From NCBI GenBank assembly GCA_900321515.1, contig ONWI01000069.1:1-24149 (forward strand): a DNA stretch of 24,149 nucleotides. Direction: 5' to 3'. Below the pieces are notes generated by a model. The model was not told the DNA's origin and did no database searches. It saw nothing but the letters and a program-made list of their open reading frames with translations. The position numbers and the translations under genes were made by a program. This DNA comes from an uncultured Eubacteriales bacterium. Lineage in GTDB: Bacteria; Bacillota; Clostridia; Oscillospirales; Acutalibacteraceae. Positions 7,979-15,497 of the stretch are shown in pieces; the stretch's first letter is position 1, and each line of letters starts with the position of its first letter.

Positions 7979-8422
7979 TCAGTTTTCCCTACGGGCTTGC
8001 AGGGCGGCGAGTTTCCGGTTAAACGCGCTGGCGATACGCCGCTCATTGATCCACATGACAAAATAGACAAAGGCGAAGATAACAGTTACTTCCCCCGCGA
8101 CAATTCCCGCCATCAAGGGCGTAAAGCGATAGCCAGCAACCAGATTGACCCCGAACACAATCCCCATGATCAGAAGCCATTGCAGAACCAGCCGGAAGAC
8201 CGTTTCCCAGACGGACAATACCCTGCGCGATTCTACCACTATCCCCGTCAGAACGGTCAGCAGCCCGAATCCGGGAGGCACAAAGTAGGCACTGTAGGAC
8301 AGTCTGCTGCCGGACAGCAACCAGCTACCCAATATTCCCTCCGCAAGGCACAGTCCGGTGGTAATTACGCAAAAGGCAATCAGAAAACGGGACAACAGTC
8401 CTCCTTTTTTTTTAGTAAACAT
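7979..8422 (-). CDS. DUF3021 family membrane protein
   Basis: A 147-aa protein with four hydrophobic segments (about 11-31, 41-61, 77-97 and 105-125) and a basic tail (INERRIASAFNRKLAALQ), as in DUF3021. The ATG at 8422 is preferred: AAAGGG lies 8 bases upstream. The GTG at 8431 would touch that site. The ribosome binding site overlaps the stop codon of the LytTR gene, so the pair is coupled. DUF3021 proteins commonly accompany LytTR regulators, and are thought to modulate them from the membrane; this is inferred from gene neighbourhood, not shown here. Confidence 0.85.
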   Translation of the reverse strand: MFTKKKGGLLSRFLIAFCVITTGLCLAEGILGSWLLSGSRLSYSAYFVPPGFGLLTVLTGIVVESRRVLSVWETVFRLVLQWLLIMGIVFGVNLVAGYRFTPLMAGIVAGEVTVIFAFVYFVMWINERRIASAFNRKLAALQARREN

Positions 8423-8427
8423 CCGTA

Positions 8428-8877
8428 TCACCCTTTCTGATTCATTACCCGTCCGATTACGTCGGGGGCAAATTTGCGTGAGATGATCAGTTTTTCACCG
8501 TTCTTCATATGCGCTGTGTAGCGTCCCGCAAGCGCGGGACTGATGCTCTCAAGCTTCATCAGGTTAAACACCACCGATTTGGAGCATCGGACAAAATAAT
8601 AGTCCTCATAAGCCTTTTCGATTTCGTAAAGCCGCTGCCTGATTTCGTAAACCTTTTTTTCGGTGCAGGCAAAGCACTTTTCGTCCACTGCTTCAAAATA
8701 GTACACGCTGTCCAGCGGAATACGTTCCATCTGACCGCCGTCGGCAATGCCTGAAAGGCCCTGTCCTTTTGCCTGCGCAAAGGCACGGATTTCTTCGATT
8801 TCCGGAGTGATGCTTACGCATTCGATGACTACCTGCTCTTCCGAAAGAGCGTTGATATTCCTGATGTATTCCTTCAT
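8428..8877 (-). CDS. LytTR-family DNA-binding regulator
   Basis: A 149-aa regulator with no receiver domain. A short N-terminal region (about 1-45) precedes a LytTR domain (about 48-147) with MERIPLDSVYYFEAVDEKCFA..., FVRCSKSVVFNLMKLESISP and the C-terminal NGEKLIISRKFAPDV. LytTR domains bind DNA through a beta-fold and often control virulence, bacteriocin or transport genes. The ATG at 8877 was chosen because AAAGGA lies 11 bases upstream; the frame extends to 8958 but that part overlaps the promoter. Five bases separate it from the DUF3021 gene. Such LytTR-DUF3021 pairs are usually autoregulated, and sometimes control a nearby ABC transporter; none is adjacent here. Confidence 0.88.
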   Translation of the reverse strand: MKEYIRNINALSEEQVVIECVSITPEIEEIRAFAQAKGQGLSGIADGGQMERIPLDSVYYFEAVDEKCFACTEKKVYEIRQRLYEIEKAYEDYYFVRCSKSVVFNLMKLESISPALAGRYTAHMKNGEKLIISRKFAPDVIGRVMNQKG

Positions 8878-8910
8878 GCGGCATACATTCCTTTGCTTGA
8901 TACTACCCCA

Positions 8911-8939
8911 ATGATACCACATTCTCCGCTCAAAATCAA
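8911..8939 (-). promoter_or_regulatory. Promoter of the LytTR-DUF3021 operon
   Basis: On the minus strand, TTGATT and TATCAT are spaced by 17 bases. The -35 box overlaps the stop codon of the upstream hydrolase gene (8936-8938), so transcription reading out of that gene could interfere with or add to this promoter. Confidence 0.55.
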
Positions 8940-10231
8940 TACTCTTCCTGAATTGCAAGCGAAGTTTGGTTTTTCAGGTCATGATCGAAGTATTCCAGCA
9001 CGATGCCGTTCACCGTTTCAATGCACTCCCTCGGATCACGGCTGCCCACACCGAACATTCCCGCGAGAGGAGGGGAAAGCACCGGAAGATCGCAGAAATT
9101 CATGTGCGCAGCGTCGCGGAAGGTCACTTCACGCGCCTCGGCGGAATGCTTTACGATGCTGAAATTGACATATTCCCTGCTGCCGAACATCTGCTTCATG
9201 CCATGGGAAGCGATCGAGTCGGAATTGACGTCGAGCAGCGGAATGGGATAGGGTGTGCTGTCATAGGTGAATCCGGTTTTATCAGCGCCGGTCAGTTCGC
9301 CGAGCATCATGCCTTCCAGCACGATCACCGCGTCGATGTCGTCCCGCTGCCGGCCAAGCGCTTCGCAAGCGGCGCCGCCCATCGAATGTCCGAAAAGTCC
9401 TATGTGCTCAATATCCACGCGGGCAAAGACTTCCGCATCATTTCTCGCTGCATGCGTCAGAATTGTGTCCAGAGCAAAATTCAGATCATCCGTGCGGGTC
9501 TTCATCCATTCTCTGTAATACACCAGCATTTCCTCATTGGTGTGTGTCAAAGGACCGCTCATGGAAAGCTGCATGAATTCCGAATCCACAGAAGTCGTGA
9601 CGCCGTTTGCGTCTGTGACAAACATCGCGTGATATGGATGCGCGACCGCAGCCACCACATAGCCATGGGAAGCCAGTTCGCGGCAGGTAGAATCATTTGC
9701 GTCCATAGTGGAAGCCGCTCCGTGAGAATACAACGCCAGCGGATAACGTCCCGCTGTTTCAGGATAATAGAACTGCACCGTGACGCTGCGTTTCTCTCCG
9801 TTATCCGCAAACGTCTCTTCGCGGCTCTCGTCCTTCCATGTGTACAGTTCTGTCTGAATAGCGTAGTCTCCTGTTACGGCGATTTCCTCCACCTGAGGGA
9901 AGAGAATCGCGAGGATCATGACCGTCATATAAAGCGCCATGCTTCCGATAGAGCGCCAGATGCGGCGGGCAGGTTTATTTATTTCACGTTCACCTTTTTT
10001 GCGCAGAGAGAGAAGCGAAACAATTCCCATCACGGCCAGTAGGGCGAGGATGCCCGCGTATCTCGAAATCCCTTGCAGCACGCCGAGCAGCATCAGCAGG
10101 GTGAGAATGACCGCCGCTCCGAGACGAAACGCCGCTTTTAGACGGTAATGGGTGGTTTTACTCAACAGATCCCAACCCAGAAAACCGATTTCCATAGCCA
10201 CCAGAACAGATAAAATAATTTTGGTCCACAT
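8936..10231 (-). CDS. Membrane-anchored alpha/beta hydrolase
   Basis: A 431-aa protein. Three to four hydrophobic segments come first (about 4-22, 37-54, 58-75 and 97-112), then an alpha/beta-hydrolase domain (about 140-425). Recognisable points are the oxyanion-side strand LALYSHGAAS (about 166-175), the nucleophile elbow GHSMGG with Ser283, a candidate acid in PLLDVNSD (Asp334), and a candidate catalytic His376 in DAAHMNF. The layout resembles platelet-activating-factor acetylhydrolase/dienelactone-hydrolase-like lipases, including the four membrane helices in front. The ATG at 10231 has AAAGGA upstream and follows the promoter at 10258-10286. The active site probably faces outside. The substrate is unknown. 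Confidence 0.85.
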   Translation of the reverse strand: MWTKIILSVLVAMEIGFLGWDLLSKTTHYRLKAAFRLGAAVILTLLMLLGVLQGISRYAGILALLAVMGIVSLLSLRKKGEREINKPARRIWRSIGSMALYMTVMILAILFPQVEEIAVTGDYAIQTELYTWKDESREETFADNGEKRSVTVQFYYPETAGRYPLALYSHGAASTMDANDSTCRELASHGYVVAAVAHPYHAMFVTDANGVTTSVDSEFMQLSMSGPLTHTNEEMLVYYREWMKTRTDDLNFALDTILTHAARNDAEVFARVDIEHIGLFGHSMGGAACEALGRQRDDIDAVIVLEGMMLGELTGADKTGFTYDSTPYPIPLLDVNSDSIASHGMKQMFGSREYVNFSIVKHSAEAREVTFRDAAHMNFCDLPVLSPPLAGMFGVGSRDPRECIETVNGIVLEYFDHDLKNQTSLAIQEEY

Positions 10232-10257
10232 AATAATCAACCGTCCTTTCTGCATCG

Positions 10258-10286
10258 AGTATAGCATGACAGTTTCCCGTTTGCAA
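10258..10286 (-). promoter_or_regulatory. Promoter of the hydrolase gene
   Basis: On the minus strand, TTGCAA and TATACT are spaced by 17 bases, about 27 bases before the ATG at 10231. The same two hexamers and spacing occur at the aldolase-family gene (23310-23338). Confidence 0.6.
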
Positions 10287-10292
10287 CCCATC

Positions 10293-10326
10293 CGAGGATG
10301 AAATGCGTGTAGCGAGGATGAAATGC
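10293..10326. repeat. Two direct copies of a 14-bp unit
   Basis: CGAGGATGAAATGC occurs at 10293-10306 and again at 10313-10326, a period of 20 bases. It lies just upstream of the hydrolase promoter on the minus strand. The spacing of about two helical turns would suit a DNA-binding protein, but a simple local duplication is equally possible. The rest of 10327-10470 shows no gene or clear signal. Confidence 0.55.
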
Positions 10327-10472
10327 TTAGTATTCATGTTAGACTGTCGTTTTAAAACGGTCCGCGGCTCTTAGAACTCATGGTCAAAGGATGTCTGTTA
10401 CAAAATATATCTGAAAACCTGCTTGCTTATCGCAGCAATTCATTATCCGAAAGATTGAAGTAGATTTTTTCC

Positions 10473-10501
10473 TTGACGAAATAAATACAATAAATTATAA
10501 T
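10473..10501 (+). promoter_or_regulatory. Strong promoter of the 35-aa peptide gene
   Basis: TTGACG and TATAAT are separated by 17 A+T-rich bases. The -10 box ends 39 bases before the peptide ATG. Together with the AAAGGAGG ribosome binding site at 10524-10531, this is one of the strongest expression signals in the window. Confidence 0.75.
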
Positions 10502-10540
10502 ATGAAGCGTAATGGTACTATAGAAAGGAGGAAATCGACA

Positions 10541-10648
10541 ATGAAAACTGAATACGTTACCCCTGAAATGGAAATTACCGAGTTAGAAAATGAAGATGTG
10601 ATAATAACTTCAGGTAACGACGGTTTTGGCACCGAAGTTCCAATGTAA
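10541..10648 (+). CDS. 35-aa RiPP-precursor-like peptide
   Basis: A short gene with AAAGGAGG placed 9 bases before the ATG and a strong promoter. The product begins MKTEYVTPEMEITELENE and ends TSGNDGFGTEVPM. The N-terminal part has the Tyr5-x-x-Pro8 pattern that PqqD-like recognition domains bind in lasso-peptide leaders. Thr23 lies at position -2 relative to Gly25, as in lasso leaders, and Glu32 would be core position 8. The core would have only 11 residues, short for a threaded lasso. The stop is followed directly, in frame, by an IS200 transposase relic, so the original C-terminus may have been lost. Similar short 'YxxPEMExxE...TS' peptides occur in many Clostridia near HPr-kinase-like genes. 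Whether it is processed is unknown. Confidence 0.7.
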   Translation: MKTEYVTPEMEITELENEDVIITSGNDGFGTEVPM

Positions 10649-10663
10649 TGTCCATTGTTAGAC

Positions 10664-10765
10664 TTCAATGCTGTATTCATACCCAAATACAGAAAAAAGG
10701 TGATGTATGGAAAAATAAATGAAGTAATGATAGAAGTACCGCGAAAAATATGTCAATACAAATAG
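10664..10765 (+). pseudogene. Relic of an IS200/IS605-type transposase (TnpA)
   Basis: After the peptide's stop codon the same frame stays open to a stop at 10763-10765 and encodes AVFIPKYRKKVMYGKI...VPRKICQYK. This aligns without gaps to the early part of IS200-family TnpA (typically YHIVFxPKYRRxVxYGKI...ILRKLCExK). Only about 30 of the usual 140-150 residues remain: there is no start, no downstream HUH motif (HxH) and no catalytic Tyr. It is therefore a decayed fragment of the element. The comparison is from remembered family sequences. Confidence 0.72.
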
Positions 10766-10780
10766 TTAGAGAAAGTATAA

Positions 10781-10820
10781 GAGCCTGCTGACGTACACGT
10801 TGAGATATGTCAGCAGGCTC
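10781..10820 (-). terminator. Stem-loop after the acyltransferase/GH25 gene
   Basis: A 15-bp inverted repeat (GAGCCTGCTGACGTA against its complement, one G-U pair) with a 10-base loop. It lies 20 bases beyond the stop of the minus-strand gene at 10841. The minus-strand flank is only moderately T-rich (TTATACTTTC). It separates the convergent peptide/IS relic from the operon and may act in both directions. Confidence 0.6.
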
Positions 10821-10840
10821 TGAGGATAAAAGGCTCTGAT

Positions 10841-12640
10841 TTAGCTGGAAATATTATTTCTGATTAAAAAGCTTTCCCATTCTTCCTCGGTACCGAGAAA
10901 AACATTCATGTCGATGAATGTTTCCTTGCCGTCATACCCTTTCAGATGCTCTCTGTTTGTATATTGCCAGAAGCGCCAGTTGCCCTCCGGCGGGTCGGTC
11001 AGAATGTTGCGGAACCATATATCGTAATCGTCGAAATATGTGTAGATATATTGCAGATATGATGGCTCGGCAACATAAATTACCGGACGTTTGCCGTAAT
11101 GTTTCTCTAATGCATCGAGAAGATCGCGCAATTCCGGGACAATCTTTCCGGCTGGGAGTGGGTTTCTTGCATGATTGCCGTAATATTCAAGATCAACAAC
11201 CGGCGGCAGGGTATCTGAGGCAACGGGCACAGTGAAAATGAAATTATCCGCCTGAGCTTTGCCTGTGCTTTCAAAGCTGAAAAAGTGATAGGCGCCTGCC
11301 TTGATGTCGGTTTCGGAAACGGCGCGCCAGTTGTCGGAAAAGCATTTGTCCACATGTCCGCTGCCTTCTGTCGCTTTGATGTAAGCAAATCTTACATTCT
11401 GCGCTTCAAGTTCATGCCAGTCTATTTTTCCCTGATATGAAGAAACGTCCACACCGTGAATGGGATAATGCCGGGCATAGATTCTGTTGGGAACAATCAT
11501 GCCGTTCACCGCTGCGGCAATGATGCCGGCACCCAAGATAATAAGCGAAGCACACACCGCAATGCAGATTTTGGGGTGCTTCTTGACAACACCCTCCGGG
11601 AGGCGTATCCGTCCATTGAGCGCAGGAAAAAAACGGTCGGATAATAGTGATGGAATCAGAGTGACAGCAACTGTAACAATAAAAAGAAATGGGAGTTTGA
11701 TCCATTTGATTTGCAGAAATTCCCAATGCACAGCCTGATATAACAGCGTACAGAAATAGCTTACATAGGCAAGTACGGGACCGCCTATCATAAAATATAT
11801 CATCGAATGTCTGCCTATGTACATCAGCAGCTTCACTGGTTTTGATTGACAAGGGAGCAAGTGGGCGAAGCTGATGATAAAGGCAATACCCGAGGCAAAA
11901 AGCGGTACGGAAACAAACGGAGACAGAAAGGTATTGTTTGCAATAATTACTTCTGTGTTTTTCACGCCTATTGTCAGTGCAAATACCGTTGTCAGTGTGA
12001 AAAACACACCTCCGGAAATAATGGCATGCTTCGGCTTGAAATTCCATTTTGAAATAAGCCCGGTCTGTTTTGCGACGTATCCGAAGATGTAAAAAAACAC
12101 GCAGACAAGCGCAGTATCCCAGTTCCAGATATTAATTATCCTTTCACGGGTTATAATATATCCAACTGTCGCAAGTGCTGTTGCCGCCAGCATCATTGGG
12201 ATAGGTTTGTCACGGCATAAAATATTTACAATTATAAAATATACCGAACAGAGCACCAATATGGAGAAAAAATTGCCGGTCGGCTTCATCAGAAAAGTGA
12301 CAATAATGTTGAATATCCATTCCGGAATCGTTGAGGGATGAAGTATAAGATTTGCGATGACCTTAGCAGAAATGGTTATCATGCAGAAACAGAACATAAC
12401 TCTGAGAATTAGTTCCTTAAGTACCTTGTTGTATAGGAATTCGGGCAAATCTCCGCCGTAATTTTTGGTAAAATACCCCGAAAGTACAAAAAATCCAGGC
12501 AGCGTAATCGGTGTGAAATACATTACAATTGCGTTCGGCATTCCCTCTATGTGTGAGAGTATAACCGCAAGTGAACATATTCCCCGCACAATGTCGCACC
12601 ATGTTTGGCGTTTTTTCAGTGTTACGTTTTCATTATTCAT
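10841..12640 (-). CDS. Acyltransferase-3 / GH25 lysozyme fusion protein
   Basis: A 599-aa fusion. Residues about 10-340 form an acyltransferase-3 domain with about ten membrane helices: the start DIVRGICSLAVILSHIEG with His30, PGFFVLSGYF, and the helix WDTALVCVFFYIFGYVAK. A further helix at about 357-380 leads to a GH25 muramidase domain (about 392-595). GH25 hallmarks are visible: GVDVSSYQGKIDW (Asp398), FAYIKATEG, VVDLEYYG (Asp483, Glu485), RFWQYT and DMNVF. GH25 enzymes cleave the MurNAc-GlcNAc bond; acyltransferase-3 proteins move acyl groups across the membrane, often to O-acetylate glycans. OatA has a comparable layout but with an SGNH domain. The ATG overlaps the ABC gene's stop (ATGA), and GGAGG lies 12 bases upstream. 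Both active sites appear intact. Confidence 0.88.
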   Translation of the reverse strand: MNNENVTLKKRQTWCDIVRGICSLAVILSHIEGMPNAIVMYFTPITLPGFFVLSGYFTKNYGGDLPEFLYNKVLKELILRVMFCFCMITISAKVIANLILHPSTIPEWIFNIIVTFLMKPTGNFFSILVLCSVYFIIVNILCRDKPIPMMLAATALATVGYIITRERIINIWNWDTALVCVFFYIFGYVAKQTGLISKWNFKPKHAIISGGVFFTLTTVFALTIGVKNTEVIIANNTFLSPFVSVPLFASGIAFIISFAHLLPCQSKPVKLLMYIGRHSMIYFMIGGPVLAYVSYFCTLLYQAVHWEFLQIKWIKLPFLFIVTVAVTLIPSLLSDRFFPALNGRIRLPEGVVKKHPKICIAVCASLIILGAGIIAAAVNGMIVPNRIYARHYPIHGVDVSSYQGKIDWHELEAQNVRFAYIKATEGSGHVDKCFSDNWRAVSETDIKAGAYHFFSFESTGKAQADNFIFTVPVASDTLPPVVDLEYYGNHARNPLPAGKIVPELRDLLDALEKHYGKRPVIYVAEPSYLQYIYTYFDDYDIWFRNILTDPPEGNWRFWQYTNREHLKGYDGKETFIDMNVFLGTEEEWESFLIRNNISS

Positions 12641-14361
12641 CTGGTATACAATCCTCCGTTGATTACAGTCAGATATGTAAAATCAACAGTTCTGTCGCAT
12701 ATATTGAGTGCCGCCGGACGGTGTGTCACAATGATAACCGTCTTATCGGTCATGCTTCGCAGATTCTGGAGCAGGCGCTTTTCGGTATGCTCGTCCAGCG
12801 CGGACGTTGCTTCGTCCAACAGAAGTATCGGACTTTCCGAAAAGATGGCTCTCGCAATGGCAATGCGCTGCATCTGCCCTTCGGACAACCCTGTACCGCG
12901 TTCTCCCAGAAGGGTGTCAATGCCGTTGTCAAGACCGGCGACAAACTCGTCGGCGCAGGCAATTTCAAGCGCCTGAAGTATACGGACGTCATTATTTTTG
13001 TCCGTTATATCAGAAAAAGCCACGATTTCGCGTATTGTGCCGCTCATCAGCTGATTGCCCTGAGGAACATACGCAAACAGCCTGCGCCACTCGGGCGAAA
13101 GAGTTTTTTCTCCGTCAGAATCATTAAGATAACGTTCGCCGGCGTCAAGCCGGTAAATGCTCATCAGGAGCTTAAGCACCGTGGATTTGCCGCAGCCGCT
13201 GTGTCCCGTGAAGGCGACATATTCGCCCTTGTGAATCTCAATGCTGATATTTTTGAAAACGATGGGCATATCCGCCTTGGAAAGCGCCTGAATGTTGTCC
13301 ACCGCCGGATAGTAGGAAAATTCCGCGTTCCTCAGACCGAACGAGCGAAGAACTTCCGAGTAATATGACCTGACAGTTGCAATGTCATGTGCTGCCTGTT
13401 CGCTGTCATTGGCGAAATCTTCAATTTCCATCAGCCGTTCCGCGCTCGCCGTCATCGCGTAGAATTTTGGGAGATAGCCTGTGATATTGGCAAACGGCGC
13501 CTGAATCTGAGCAATCAGCTGTGTGATGGCGGTGAGAGTACCGTAACTGATTGTGCCCAGCATAATTCCGTAACCGCAGTAGCACATGCCGAACAGATAC
13601 ATTCCGTTCATCGCAATGCCGAAGCCGCTGCCGGAAATATTGGAGAAGTGATTTCTCTTCATTCTGGCGGCCTGATGTTCCGCCATCAGCTTTTTGGCTT
13701 GCTCTTGGGTCTGTTTCTCGGCGGCAAATGTACGAATAATCATCATACTGCCGATATGCTCCTGCAGGAAGATACGAAGTCTGCCGTCGCGTTCCTGCAC
13801 CTGTTTGTGGAGCCGCTTCATCATCCTGCGGAACCCGTAGGTCGTCAGAATCAGCAATGCTCCGCAGGGCAGAAGAATGCAGGCAAACCGCCACTCCAGC
13901 ACGAGCATCATTATGACGGCGCTGATGATTTTGACAATCATGCCTATCAGACCCGGCAGTATCTCGACATAGCTTTTTGACACCACCACGGTATCGTTTG
14001 TGAGCCGGTTGAGCCATTCACCCGAATGAACCGCGCTTACGGTGGCGAAGTCCTTGCGCAGGATATTCTCCATAAGCCGCGCCTTGAAGAGGTTTTCAAA
14101 TGTGGATTTGGAAAGTTCGTTAAGCCAGCGTATGATAGTAGTCAGACTGATCTGGACAAGCACCAGCAATACGGTCAGCAGGACAAAGCGCCAGAACCCT
14201 CCGCTGTTGTGGGATGCGGCGGAATCAACGATATTCCGCATAAGCAGCGCGTACAGGACGCCGCTTGCCCCGTGAATCCCCTGCACAACCATCAGCGCGA
14301 GGATATACAGTTTTTTGCCTTTTGGAACGGCATAGAGCCATTTTATCGTATTATTCTTCAT
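12637..14361 (-). CDS. ABC exporter, fused permease and ATPase
   Basis: A 574-aa half-transporter. Six membrane helices are expected within residues 15-300, followed by a nucleotide-binding domain from about 340. The ATPase motifs are complete: Walker A GHSGCGKST (about 386-394), Q-loop YVPQGNQ, signature LSEGQMQRIAIARA (about 492), Walker B ILLLDEA (about 512-518) and the H-loop His in IIVTHRP. There is no N-terminal peptidase C39 domain. It therefore exports, rather than cleaves and exports, its cargo. This is the type found with lasso-peptide and related RiPP clusters as well as lipid or drug exporters. It sits between the HPr-kinase-like gene and the acyltransferase/GH25 gene, overlapping the latter by 4 bases. 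Cargo is inferred only from context. Confidence 0.88.
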   Translation of the reverse strand: MKNNTIKWLYAVPKGKKLYILALMVVQGIHGASGVLYALLMRNIVDSAASHNSGGFWRFVLLTVLLVLVQISLTTIIRWLNELSKSTFENLFKARLMENILRKDFATVSAVHSGEWLNRLTNDTVVVSKSYVEILPGLIGMIVKIISAVIMMLVLEWRFACILLPCGALLILTTYGFRRMMKRLHKQVQERDGRLRIFLQEHIGSMMIIRTFAAEKQTQEQAKKLMAEHQAARMKRNHFSNISGSGFGIAMNGMYLFGMCYCGYGIMLGTISYGTLTAITQLIAQIQAPFANITGYLPKFYAMTASAERLMEIEDFANDSEQAAHDIATVRSYYSEVLRSFGLRNAEFSYYPAVDNIQALSKADMPIVFKNISIEIHKGEYVAFTGHSGCGKSTVLKLLMSIYRLDAGERYLNDSDGEKTLSPEWRRLFAYVPQGNQLMSGTIREIVAFSDITDKNNDVRILQALEIACADEFVAGLDNGIDTLLGERGTGLSEGQMQRIAIARAIFSESPILLLDEATSALDEHTEKRLLQNLRSMTDKTVIIVTHRPAALNICDRTVDFTYLTVINGGLYTR

Positions 14362-14465
14362 TGTTTCAGCTTTCGTTCAAAATATTCAGCACAGATAAAC
14401 GGGACGTTTTTTCAATAACAGGTCAATCGGCAAATGCAGATAATCCGTCCGCTGCGCTACGTCAA

Positions 14466-15203
14466 TTACTCATTGCTCATACCCTCAAAAGAGATTTTTG
14501 CCGCCGATATATCCATATTGCAGCCAAGCAGGTAAAGTTTCACCTGATCCGCCAGTTTATTAATCAGCGTGAGGGTTTTAATCGTCTTAAGTCGGTCCTT
14601 GGGGCGGTACGTCTGTTGCAGCAGTATGGGATAAGCCTGTTCACGGGTAACCGGTTCGATGTGGTTATCCGTGTCTCTCGTTAAAATACAGATGGCCTTC
14701 AGCGGAATCGAAATATTCGAGCCGAGTCTGTGTTTTCCGTTGTAGGGGGTGCCGTACACTGTAACGCCGTTTTCTCCGATGTGAATCAGTGGCTTGTCGT
14801 CGTTGACCATTACGGCCCTGTCGCCTAAATATTCCCGCCACAGCCGTGAATGGGTGGATTTGCCCGTGCCGGATTTTGCCGTGAACATGTACCCTGCACC
14901 GTCCACAGCAATGACGGAACCGTGAAAGAGTATCGTGTCAAAATCTATCATATGTTCCGCTATTTTGCGGTAGACCGCCAATTCTTCCAGATAACTGTCT
15001 GGGTAGTAATGGACGGAAATGTCCTGAATTTCTTCTTCACGGGCGGATTTTTCCCGTTCGTAGTCAATGTCGGCCTGTGTGGTGGTCACAGTGTAATCGG
15101 CTGCTTCGTCGGTCAGATAGTCGGCACAGTAGTAATGTACTGAATCATGCAGCGAATTGATTTCCACCACCTTATCAGCTATTTTGTAGCGTTTGCTTAT
15201 CAT
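14466..15203 (-). CDS. HPr-kinase-like P-loop ATPase of RiPP-type clusters
   Basis: A 245-aa protein with an N-terminal region (about 1-85) and a kinase-like core. The core shows FHGSVIAVDGAGYMF, the P-loop KSGTGKSTHSRLW (about 110-122), VNDDKPLI (about 133-140), YGTPYNGKHRLG (about 150-161) and a late GCNMDISAAKI. This matches the HPr-kinase/PEP-carboxykinase-like family found beside PqqD-domain proteins and ABC exporters in Firmicutes. A relative in the paeninodin cluster phosphorylates the lasso precursor's C-terminal Ser. No Ser ends the nearby peptide, so the substrate is open. First gene of a three-gene operon behind the promoter at 15312-15340; 104 bases separate it from the ABC gene. 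It is not the metabolic HprK, which is longer and has a different N-terminus. Confidence 0.82.
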   Translation of the reverse strand: MISKRYKIADKVVEINSLHDSVHYYCADYLTDEAADYTVTTTQADIDYEREKSAREEEIQDISVHYYPDSYLEELAVYRKIAEHMIDFDTILFHGSVIAVDGAGYMFTAKSGTGKSTHSRLWREYLGDRAVMVNDDKPLIHIGENGVTVYGTPYNGKHRLGSNISIPLKAICILTRDTDNHIEPVTREQAYPILLQQTYRPKDRLKTIKTLTLINKLADQVKLYLLGCNMDISAAKISFEGMSNE

Positions 15204-15311
15204 ATTTCTTCACATTCCTTGAAATAGTATTAAGTATTCATAGCATTCGAGCGTATTGATTGTTAGCTTAGAGCGGATGTTGAAATATTTCTGTTCATTG
15301 GCTATTACCTT

Positions 15312-15340
15312 ATTATATCATGCATCGGGGGATAAATCAA
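15312..15340 (-). promoter_or_regulatory. Promoter of the HPr-kinase/ABC/acyltransferase operon
   Basis: On the minus strand, TTGATT and TATAAT are spaced by 17 bases, leaving a leader of about 100 bases before the ATG at 15203. In that leader an 11-codon frame (MNRNISTSALS) starts 8-9 bases after AAGGT; it could be a tiny leader peptide or chance. Confidence 0.65.
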
Positions 15341-15427
15341 CGGTTCACATAATTTTTAGTACAAATTCTTTTATCAAAAATAGAAAAATCTTAGGGATTG
15401 GTATAAAACAGGACAGATTTTTAAATT

Positions 15428-15479
15428 AAGTGGAGGCTCTGATTAATGGTTTTGAGCAGTGCGTTAATCCACTTTTTTA
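15428..15479 (+). terminator. Bulged stem-loop with T-run in the divergent intergenic region
   Basis: AAGTGG and ATTAATG on the left pair with CGTTAATCCACTT on the right, with an 8-base bulge (AGGCTCTG) in the left arm. A TTTTTT run is at the end, so it reads as a plus-strand terminator. No plus-strand gene lies just upstream, so its purpose is unclear. The remaining intergenic sequence 15341-15427 is A+T-rich and shows nothing else. Confidence 0.45.
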
Positions 15480-15497
15480 TGTAGCGAAAAAAAATTT

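Noticed and set aside
8966..10042. A 358-aa plus-strand open frame
   Set aside because: Antisense to the alpha/beta hydrolase gene; composition rich in His/Arg/Ser with no motif.
10541..10648. Firm annotation as a lasso peptide precursor
   Set aside because: Only leader-like features fit. The core is 11 residues and no lasso cyclase, PqqD domain or leader peptidase is in the window.
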